This document shows, piece by piece, positions 50,800-56,521 of a DNA stretch of 56,521 nt; within the stretch, counting starts at the first letter, position 1; each line of letters opens with the position of its first letter. Under the pieces are notes generated by a model. That model worked only from the letters and a program-made list of their open reading frames with translations. It was not told where the DNA came from and ran no database searches. The position numbers and the translations under genes are program-made. The DNA is from Anaerolineae bacterium. GTDB lineage: Bacteria; Chloroflexota; Anaerolineae; Aggregatilineales; Phototrophicaceae. The stretch covers positions 1 through 56,521 of the forward strand of contig JAJDXR010000026.1 in NCBI GenBank assembly GCA_022823165.1, written 5' to 3'.

Positions 50800-51777
50800 A
50801 TGAATACAATCGTCGAAGAGACGTTGAATCATCAATTGAGCCTCAATTTATCTGTAGAATACCAAACCCGCGATGATTTTCTCAATAATTTACGAAGTCG
50901 AGGAAAGCTTGCATACAAGCGATATTTAGGTTCTCCCCTGCGCTATGCTGGCGGCAAGAGTCTCGCAGTAGGTTACGTAGTTGAAGTGTTGCCGGACCCG
51001 CTCCCTGAGCGACTGGTTTCGCCTTTTATGGGTGGCGGGTCGGTAGAAATTGCTTTGGCGAAAGAATTGAGAGTCAAGGTAATCGCATTCGATATATTTG
51101 ATATTTTGGTCAATTACTGGGATGTGCAGCTAAGAGATGTGGGAAGTCTATACCGTCGTTTGCAAGACTTTGAGCCGACGCGTGAAACCTTTGCAGCAGT
51201 GAAGAAGCGCTTAAAAGCCCATTGGGAGGGGACAGATCCGCTAAATTCCTTTGATTTGGCCGCGCATTATTACTTCAACTCCAACACTTCTTACGGGCCT
51301 CATTTTCTTGGCTGGCCATCAGATATATATCTTAACGAAAAACGCTATGAGAAAACGCTTGAGAAAGTGAGAAATTTCGCAGCGCCAACGTTGTCCGTCC
51401 ACTGCGCGAGCTTTGAAGAATCCATATCCATGCACCCACAGGACTTTCTCTATTGCGACCCACCCTATTATCTTGAACAGGGGAAAACCTTCGTAGGTAT
51501 GTATCCGCATAGGAACTTCCCCATTCATCATCGAGGCTTCCGGCATGACCTGTTAAGGGATTTACTGCTGTCCCATAAGGGAGGTTTCATTTTGTCATAT
51601 AATGACTGTGATGTTATTCGAGACTGGTATTCAGATTGCCATATCTCTACTCCTGAATGGCAATACACGTTCGGACAAGGCGACACTCGCATCGGCGTCA
51701 ACAGGCGTGAAAGCAATGGCGGAAGCCACATCAAGAAATCGCATGAGCTGCTTATCTGGAAGCCTGCGGATGAGTAA
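50800..51777 (+). CDS. D12-class N6-adenine DNA methyltransferase (Dam-like)
   Basis: The 325-residue enzyme has the D12-class order: motif X SPLRYAGGKSL (45-55), motif I LVSPFMGGGSVEIAL (72-86), motif IV FLYCDPPYYL with DPPY at 220-223, and ILSYND later. It methylates adenine at N6 using S-adenosylmethionine. ATG 50800 has GAGGA six bases upstream. The stop (TAA 51775-51777) overlaps the ATG of a downstream frame that reads as a damaged restriction gene, so this was probably a two-gene restriction-modification system. The region is AT-richer than its neighbours. Recognition site unknown. Confidence 0.92.
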   Translation: MNTIVEETLNHQLSLNLSVEYQTRDDFLNNLRSRGKLAYKRYLGSPLRYAGGKSLAVGYVVEVLPDPLPERLVSPFMGGGSVEIALAKELRVKVIAFDIFDILVNYWDVQLRDVGSLYRRLQDFEPTRETFAAVKKRLKAHWEGTDPLNSFDLAAHYYFNSNTSYGPHFLGWPSDIYLNEKRYEKTLEKVRNFAAPTLSVHCASFEESISMHPQDFLYCDPPYYLEQGKTFVGMYPHRNFPIHHRGFRHDLLRDLLLSHKGGFILSYNDCDVIRDWYSDCHISTPEWQYTFGQGDTRIGVNRRESNGGSHIKKSHELLIWKPADE

Positions 51778-52100
51778 ATCGCGCGCTTCAACATCGGATC
51801 AAGCTCGAAAGTACAGACAAGATGGCCACGATAATGCAACGATCTTTGCCTTGTTGATTGGCCTCTGAGTATTTGAATGACAAAAAAGCAAAGAAAGCTG
51901 TTATTGATCCAGCCGGTGATGCGCATTCGGTAAAGAGCGGCGCAAAGAAATGACGGATTTTTCTTTACGGCCGTAGCAGGTATGTTAAGGTCATGGAAAT
52001 GCTCTACAAGTTTGTGCCTGAAAAAGAATCGTATAGTCCAGAAGTTCTGGTGTACCGAGATGCTATCGGCAGATGTGGGAATTGGATGGAATGCGGCTAG
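51770..52100 (+). pseudogene. Broken endonuclease-like partner of the D12 methyltransferase
   Basis: ATG 51770 overlaps the methyltransferase stop by 8 bases (ATGAGTAA), so it was probably coupled. The frame reads MSKSRASTSDQARKYRQDGH then NATIFALLIGL and ends at TGA 51866-51868. One base over, the frame from 51864 resumes SEYLNDKKAKKAVIDPAGDA and HSVKSGAKK, meets TGA 51951-51953 where a Trp would fit, and runs on as RIFLYGRSRYVKVMEM to TAG 52098-52100. A frameshift and a nonsense change (and probably a 3' deletion) have therefore destroyed it. Family assignment as a type II endonuclease is by context. Confidence 0.65.
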
Positions 52101-52106
52101 CTTGCC

Positions 52107-53051
52107 ATGTCCGTGCTGTCATTCGGTGAATTGCTAATTGACTTCGTCGCGCTGGAGATGGGCGTGGCGGTCGGCGAGGCCTCGGGCTTCGTTAAAGTGC
52201 CCGGCGGCGCCCCGGCCAATGTCGCCGCCGCCGTCGCCCGCCTGGGCTATCCCAGCGCATTTATGGGGCAGGTCGGCGATGACCCCTTCGGGCGCCACTT
52301 GGCTGAGGTGCTGGCCGCCGAAGACGTGGACATCACGGGACTGACCTTCTCGCAGGAAGCGCGCACCGCCCTGGCTTTTGTCTCGAACACTGCCGATGGC
52401 GACCGCAGCTTCATGTTCTACCGCCATCCCTCGGCCGACATGCTGATGACATCCGCCGATGTCAAGCTCGCCGTCATCGACGCTTGCGCGGCTTTCCACT
52501 ACGGCAGCATTACCTTCATCCACGAACCGGCTGCTTCGGCCTTGACCAAAGCGCTTGACCAGGCCGTGGCGGCGGACAAGTTCATCTCCTACGATCCCAA
52601 CTTGCGCCTGCCGCTCTGGGATAACGCCGAGGCCGCCAAAGCCGGCATGCTCAGCGGACTGAAGTACGCCAATCTGCTCAAAATCAGCGATGAGGAGCTG
52701 GTCTTCCTGACCGGCGGCGCGGACGTGAGGCCGCTATGGCGCGAGCGCATGGAGATGATCTGCGTCACGCGCGGGTCCGCCGGCGCGGTCGTATACCTCA
52801 AGGACGGCACGGTGGTCGAGCAGGGCGGGTACGCCGTCAAAGCTGCCGATACCACCGGCGCGGGCGATGCTTTCGTGGCGGCCATGCTCATCGGCATCCT
52901 GGAGAACCGCGCGGATTACCAGGCCAAGCTGCCCGAGATTCTGGACTTCGCCAATGCCGTCGGCGCTATGACCTGCCTGCAGAAGGGCGCGATTCCCTCC
53001 CTGCCGACTATGGAAGAAGCGCGGGCTTTTCAACAGGCAAACAGAAAATGA
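52107..53051 (+). CDS. PfkB-family carbohydrate kinase (fructokinase-like)
   Basis: The 314-residue protein shows GGAPANVAAAVARLG, GQVGDDPFG, YDPNLRLPLW and the C-terminal AADTTGAGDAF with catalytic Asp, the two PfkB signatures. Its sequence resembles fructokinases (GELLIDFVALE start) and it would phosphorylate a sugar, probably fructose, using ATP. ATG 52107 is only 6 bases after the broken endonuclease remnant ends, so the island inserted right before it. No sugar transporter is adjacent. The sugar is inferred. Confidence 0.88.
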   Translation: MSVLSFGELLIDFVALEMGVAVGEASGFVKVPGGAPANVAAAVARLGYPSAFMGQVGDDPFGRHLAEVLAAEDVDITGLTFSQEARTALAFVSNTADGDRSFMFYRHPSADMLMTSADVKLAVIDACAAFHYGSITFIHEPAASALTKALDQAVAADKFISYDPNLRLPLWDNAEAAKAGMLSGLKYANLLKISDEELVFLTGGADVRPLWRERMEMICVTRGSAGAVVYLKDGTVVEQGGYAVKAADTTGAGDAFVAAMLIGILENRADYQAKLPEILDFANAVGAMTCLQKGAIPSLPTMEEARAFQQANRK

Positions 53052-53068
53052 GCCGCGCCGTCGAGAAT

Positions 53069-53186
53069 TGTAGGGGAGACACTGTGTGTCGCCCGAACGC
53101 GGGCCAGGGACAAACGGGCGAGCCAAGGCTCGCCCCTACAGAATTAGCTTTTGTTGCGGCGGGGGACCTGATAGGTCGCCCCTACA
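53069..53186. repeat. Dispersed palindromic repeat, copy 8 (compound)
   Basis: Three stems in tandem: TGTAGGGGAGACACTGTGTG-TCGCCC, GGGCGAGCC-AA-GGCTCGCCCC, and GGGGGACCTGATAGGTCGCCCC-TACA. It lies between the PfkB gene and the sulfatase gene. Confidence 0.85.
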
Positions 53187-53210
53187 ACATCTTCAATCTC
53201 AGGAGGTCGC

Positions 53211-54773
53211 ATGACACAGCCAAACATCATCCTGATACTCGCCGATGACCTGGGCTACAGCGACATCGGCTGCTTTGGCGCCGCCGAGATCGCCACGCCC
53301 AATCTCGACCGGCTGGCGGCCACAGGCGCGCGCTTCTCGCAGATGTACAGCTTCGCCCGCTGCTGCCCCTCGCGGGCGGCGCTGCTGACCGGCCTGCATC
53401 CGCAGCAAGCCGGCGTCGGCCACATGATGGATAATAATGGCACCCGCGCCTACCAGGGCTACCTGCGCGATGACGCCGTGACCATCGCCGAAGTGCTGAA
53501 GGGCGCGGGCTATCGCGCGCTTATGTCCGGCAAGTGGCATGTCGGCGGATTCTTGCCCGCGCGCGAGCCGGAGTCCTGGCGCCCGGGCGCGCCCGGCCAC
53601 CCGACGCCAACGCAGCGCGGCTTCGATCGCTTCTACGGCACCCTGGCCGGCGCCGGCAGCTTTTTCCACCCTCACGCGCTGGTGGAAGACGGCGAATTCG
53701 TCAGCGACTACCCCGACGACTTTTATTACACCGACGCCATCAGCGACAAAGCGATCGACATGATTGACGAAGCCCATGACGATGACTTGCCCTTTTTCTT
53801 GCATGTCGCCTACACCGCGCCGCATTGGCCGCTGCACGCCCCGCCCGAAGATATCGCCAAATACGAAGGCAAATACCGCGGCGGCTGGGACCGGCTGCGG
53901 CAGCAGCGCCACGAGGAGCTCAACGGTCTGGGTCTGCTTGACCCCGCCTGGAGCATCTCGCCGCGCGACGTCGATTCCCATCCCTGGGAAAGCGAAGCAA
54001 ACGCCGAGTGGGAAGACCTGCGCATGGCCGCCTACGCCGCCATGATCGACCGCATGGATCAAGGCATCGGGCGCATCCTGGCCAAGCTGGACGCGCTCGA
54101 GATCACTGACGACACCTTGATCATCTTCCTGTCGGATAACGGCGGTTGCGCCGAGTACCTGGCGGAAGACGGCTGGATCAATTCTTACGTGCCCAACCTG
54201 CCCGATGGCCGCCCGGTGCGCATCGGCAACCACGTCGGCATGCGCCCGGGACCAGCCGATACCTACATGAGCTACGATTTGCCCTGGGCCAACGCCTCCA
54301 ATTCACCCTTCCGACTTTACAAACATTGGGTGCACGAAGGCGGCATATCTTCGCCCTGCATCCTGCATTATCCCGCCATGATCAGCGAGCCCACCGTCGT
54401 CCACAGCCCGGTGCAATTCATCGATGTGCTGCCGACATTCGCGGAGCTGGCCGGGGCGAATTACCCGAGTGAGTTCAAGGGCAAGGCCATTCAGCCAGTC
54501 GAGGGCCAGAGTTTCCTGCCGGCGCTGGCGGACGGCGACTGGCGGCGCGAGCGGCCGCTCTATTGGGAGCACGAAGGCAACCGCGCCGTGCGCCTCGGCG
54601 ATTGGAAGCTGGTCAGCCGGCATCCGGACGATTGGGAGCTATACCACATGCTCGACGACCGGACTGAGCTCAATGACCTCAGCGGCAGCGAACGCGAGCG
54701 CGCGCAAAGCATGAGCCGTATGTACGACGCCTGGGCCGATCACTGCGAAGTCCGCCCCTGGCCGCTGGTTTGA
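53211..54773 (+). CDS. Sulfatase (arylsulfatase-type)
   Basis: The 520-residue enzyme begins QPNIILILADDLGYSDIGCFG with the Ca-binding Asp pair. It carries the formylglycine motif CCPSR, in which Cys51 of C-x-P-S-R is converted by a maturase, then ALLTGLHP, GYRALMSGKWHVGG, HVAYTAPHWPLHAP and FLSDNGG. The C-terminal half has the short strand-rich domain. It would remove sulfate from sulfated sugars or other esters. There is no signal peptide. The start ATG 53211 has CAGGAGG just upstream. No maturase gene is seen here; substrate unknown. Confidence 0.93.
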   Translation: MTQPNIILILADDLGYSDIGCFGAAEIATPNLDRLAATGARFSQMYSFARCCPSRAALLTGLHPQQAGVGHMMDNNGTRAYQGYLRDDAVTIAEVLKGAGYRALMSGKWHVGGFLPAREPESWRPGAPGHPTPTQRGFDRFYGTLAGAGSFFHPHALVEDGEFVSDYPDDFYYTDAISDKAIDMIDEAHDDDLPFFLHVAYTAPHWPLHAPPEDIAKYEGKYRGGWDRLRQQRHEELNGLGLLDPAWSISPRDVDSHPWESEANAEWEDLRMAAYAAMIDRMDQGIGRILAKLDALEITDDTLIIFLSDNGGCAEYLAEDGWINSYVPNLPDGRPVRIGNHVGMRPGPADTYMSYDLPWANASNSPFRLYKHWVHEGGISSPCILHYPAMISEPTVVHSPVQFIDVLPTFAELAGANYPSEFKGKAIQPVEGQSFLPALADGDWRRERPLYWEHEGNRAVRLGDWKLVSRHPDDWELYHMLDDRTELNDLSGSERERAQSMSRMYDAWADHCEVRPWPLV

Positions 54774-54776
54774 AAT

Positions 54777-54842
54777 TGTAGGGGCGAGCCTTGGCTCGCC
54801 CACGTCCTGATGCCAACGGGGGGCATGATATGCGGCCCCTAC
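54777..54842. repeat. Dispersed palindromic repeat, copy 9
   Basis: TGTAGGGGCGAGCC-TT-GGCTCGCCC opens, and GGGGGCATGATATGCGGCCCC-TACC closes. It lies just after the sulfatase stop. Confidence 0.85.
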
Positions 54843-54976
54843 CGATCGCGCTTGACTTTAAGATTTCCGCCAGTTTCAGTTAAGATTCTCCGCCAATGCT
54901 CGTGTGCGCTTGTTTGCCTATATGATTATGTTAATATCTGATGAGAGTTGTATCTCCTAACGCAGGGGGAACCGCT

Positions 54977-56149
54977 ATGTACTCAGCGCCCTTGACAATC
55001 GGCATAGAAGAAGAATACCAATTGATCGACCCTGAAACCGGCAAATTGGCGGCGGTGGTCCAGCAATTGTTACACGACGAACGCATCCGTCAGATTGGTG
55101 ACCAGGTCAAACCCGAGTTTCTGCAATCGCAGATAGAGATCGGCAGCGCCATCTGCCGCAATGTGCAGGAAGCGCGTATGGAATTAGTGCGCCTGCGCCG
55201 CGAGGTCGATACCGTGGCCGAGCGCCACGGCTATGGCATCCTGGCGGCCAGCACCCACCCCTTCGCCAAATGGGAAGAGCAAGAAGCTAACACGGGCGAG
55301 CGCTACCAAGACCTGAAAGACTACATGCAAGAGGTGGCGCGGCAGATGCTGATCTTCGGCATGCACGTACATGTCGGCTTCGGCGTCAGCCCGGAACAGC
55401 TCGAACTGTTGATCGACATTCAGAATCAACTGCGCTATTTCTTGCCGCACCTGCTGGCTCTTTCTACCAGTTCGCCTTTCTGGCACGGGCACCCCACCGG
55501 TTTGAAGAGTTACCGCAGCATCATCTTTGAGAACCTGCCGCGCACAGGCACCGCGCCTATCTTCAACTCCTTCAGCGATTACACCAGCCTCATTGACACC
55601 TTCGGCAAGGTGGGAGCGCTGGGCAAAGGGCGCAGCGACGGCAAAGCCGACTACACCAAGATCTGGTGGGACAGCCGCCCGCACGAAGACTTCGGTACGC
55701 TGGAAATCCGCATTTGCGATATCTGCACCACGGTGGACGAAGCGGTGGCCATCGCCGCGCTGGTGCAAGCGCTGGTCGCCAAGTTAGTCAAACTGCGCAA
55801 CGAGAACCTGAGCTGGCGAATTTATTCCAACGAACTCATCGCCGAGAACAAATGGCGCGCCGTGCGCTGGGGGCTGGACGGCCAGCTGATCGACTACGGC
55901 AAACGCGAGGCGGTGCCCATGCGCTTCCTGGCGAATGAGCTGCTCGAGGTCATCGACGATGTCGTCGACGAGCTCGGCTCGCGCGAAGAGATCAACTATG
56001 TGCATACCATCCTGGAGAAAGGCACCAGCTCGGACCGACAGTTGGCGGTCTACAACCAGTGCCGGTCCGACGGCGCGACTGATGAAGAGGCGCTGAAAGC
56101 AGTGGTTGATCACCTGCGCGCCGAGACTCTACGCGGCGTGCGGGACTGA
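54977..56149 (+). CDS. YbdK-type glutamate-cysteine ligase-like carboxylate-amine ligase
   Basis: The 390-residue protein begins LTIGIEEEYQLIDPETGKL, the GCS2 family start, with HVHVGF, SSPFWHGHPTGLKSYRS, WWDSRPHEDFGTLEIRICDI and a C-terminal EEINYVHTILEKGTSSDRQL. The fold is that of glutamate-cysteine ligase, but YbdK members have weak or other amine-ligase activity. I start at ATG 54977 after AGGGGGA; an upstream ATG exists at 54941. A related enzyme in mycothiol-free phyla may make gamma-glutamyl compounds. The substrate is unknown, and the next bases carry a repeat. Confidence 0.9.
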   Translation: MYSAPLTIGIEEEYQLIDPETGKLAAVVQQLLHDERIRQIGDQVKPEFLQSQIEIGSAICRNVQEARMELVRLRREVDTVAERHGYGILAASTHPFAKWEEQEANTGERYQDLKDYMQEVARQMLIFGMHVHVGFGVSPEQLELLIDIQNQLRYFLPHLLALSTSSPFWHGHPTGLKSYRSIIFENLPRTGTAPIFNSFSDYTSLIDTFGKVGALGKGRSDGKADYTKIWWDSRPHEDFGTLEIRICDICTTVDEAVAIAALVQALVAKLVKLRNENLSWRIYSNELIAENKWRAVRWGLDGQLIDYGKREAVPMRFLANELLEVIDDVVDELGSREEINYVHTILEKGTSSDRQLAVYNQCRSDGATDEEALKAVVDHLRAETLRGVRD

Positions 56150-56192
56150 CGCGGGAACGACCCGTCCGTTTTCCCACAATCACGTCGAGTCT

Positions 56193-56267
56193 TGTAGGGG
56201 CGACTCGGTGAGTCGCCCGGAAACGTACCCTGTCACCTTGGAGGGAGAGCCAAGGCTCGCCCCTACA
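56193..56267. repeat. Dispersed palindromic repeat, copy 10
   Basis: TGTAGGGGCGACTC-GGT-GAGTCGCCC opens, and GAGAGCC-AA-GGCTCGCCCC-TACA closes. It lies between the YbdK-like gene and the truncated transposase. Confidence 0.85.
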
Positions 56268-56342
56268 GCGGCGTTTTCTCAGTAGAACCAAATAAGTAAT
56301 GCGAAAATCAGCATAATGTCGATATATAAGGCTTGTCCGGTA

Positions 56343-56521
56343 CTAACAGATGAGAGTAGCTACCGCTCCGTCTGGTCGTCCTTGCTGCCGGTTGAATAGA
56401 ATGGCGATATTGTAAGCGGCTGTTTTCGCGGCTATTCGCGTCAGCATGCCGAGTTCACTGTGGGCATTGACGCGATGCAGCCCGAAGGTTTCGGTGAGCC
56501 TGGCAATCACGGTTTCGATGA
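56343..56521 (-). mobile_element. IS982/IS4-like transposase, 3' end only
   Basis: Reading leftward from the window edge, the frame gives 59 codons, IETVIARLTETFGLHRVNAH and on to AKTAAYNIAILFNRQQGRPD, ending at TAG (56345-56343). The I-E-T-V-x-x-x-L, F-G, R-V-x-A and closing A-x-N-I-A pattern matches the C-terminus of IS982-like transposases with their catalytic Glu. The rest is outside the window, so its integrity is unknown. Confidence 0.65.

Noticed and set aside
53199..54233. A 344-codon minus-strand frame opposite the sulfatase.
   Set aside because: Shadow of the sulfatase reading frame, with no family motif.
7188..56267. Considered the regular palindromic repeats as a CRISPR array.
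   Set aside because: The copies are kilobases apart, vary in inner sequence and have no spacers of even length; no cas genes are present.

Overview
The window is a 56.5 kb stretch of a GC-rich bacterial chromosome. Several traits point to the Chloroflexota (Anaerolineae/Caldilinea-like) or a close relative: a fused transaldolase/glucose-6-phosphate isomerase; a phosphomutase-like / DUF3090 / SCO1664-like gene set otherwise familiar from Actinobacteria; a luciferase-like F420-type oxidoreductase; orphan ABC permeases; large acidic TPR proteins; and many short GC-rich palindromic intergenic repeats. This placement is inference from gene content. No rRNA, tRNA or CRISPR array was seen.

Layout. 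The left edge (1-145) is the 3' end of an IS481-like transposase, and the right edge (56343-56521) the 3' end of another transposase. From 153 to 4367 everything is on the minus strand: a VapC toxin with its antitoxin, then metallophosphoesterase, DtxR/MntR-type regulator, PdxT, an acidic protein and a sugar-nucleotidyltransferase. From 4.9 to 10.9 kb lie an acetamidase/formamidase, a small XhlA-like protein, a GT2 glycosyltransferase, an LLM oxidoreductase and an FtsX/MacB-like permease. From 14.2 to 21.6 kb come a PhyH-type dioxygenase, SurE and a zinc-type regulon: a Fur/Zur repressor behind two operators, an unknown DegT-like protein, a degenerate frameshifted COG0523 protein, an intact COG0523 zinc GTPase and a WD40 protein. 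From 24.3 to 40.9 kb are two acidic TPR proteins, MutY, a transglutaminase-like protein, a small protein plus retropepsin-like protein pair, an ABC-2 permease, Tal-Pgi, a cold-shock protein, a DUF692-like protein, and the phosphomutase/DUF3090/SCO1664 set split by two Uma2 genes. From 41 to 56 kb are a membrane-anchored GH5 glycosidase, a large membrane protein, a hydrolase, a nitroreductase, a methyltransferase, a PfkB kinase, a sulfatase and a YbdK-type carboxylate-amine ligase.

Into this GC-rich backbone are set four visibly AT-richer defence islands. (1) 10930-14166: C5-cytosine methyltransferase, ParB-fold protein and a putative PD-(D/E)XK-like nuclease in one overlapping operon, the best candidate here for an under-described restriction system. 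(2) 21698-24178: an adenine methyltransferase fused to a complete BsuBI/PstI-type endonuclease. (3) 45861-48116: a shortened protein resembling the ends of a PmeII-like endonuclease, next to a GmrSD-like DUF262/DUF1524 protein. (4) 50800-52100: a D12-class adenine methyltransferase whose overlapping downstream gene, probably its endonuclease partner, is broken by a frameshift and a stop.

Other signs of genome fluidity are ten copies of a palindromic repeat whose outer ends are constant while the inner stems covary, a 171-bp MITE-like inverted repeat, an aminoglycoside-phosphotransferase-like gene with its catalytic middle missing, a stray duplicate of the GH5 membrane-anchor tail, and two neighbouring Uma2 genes with homogenised 3' halves.
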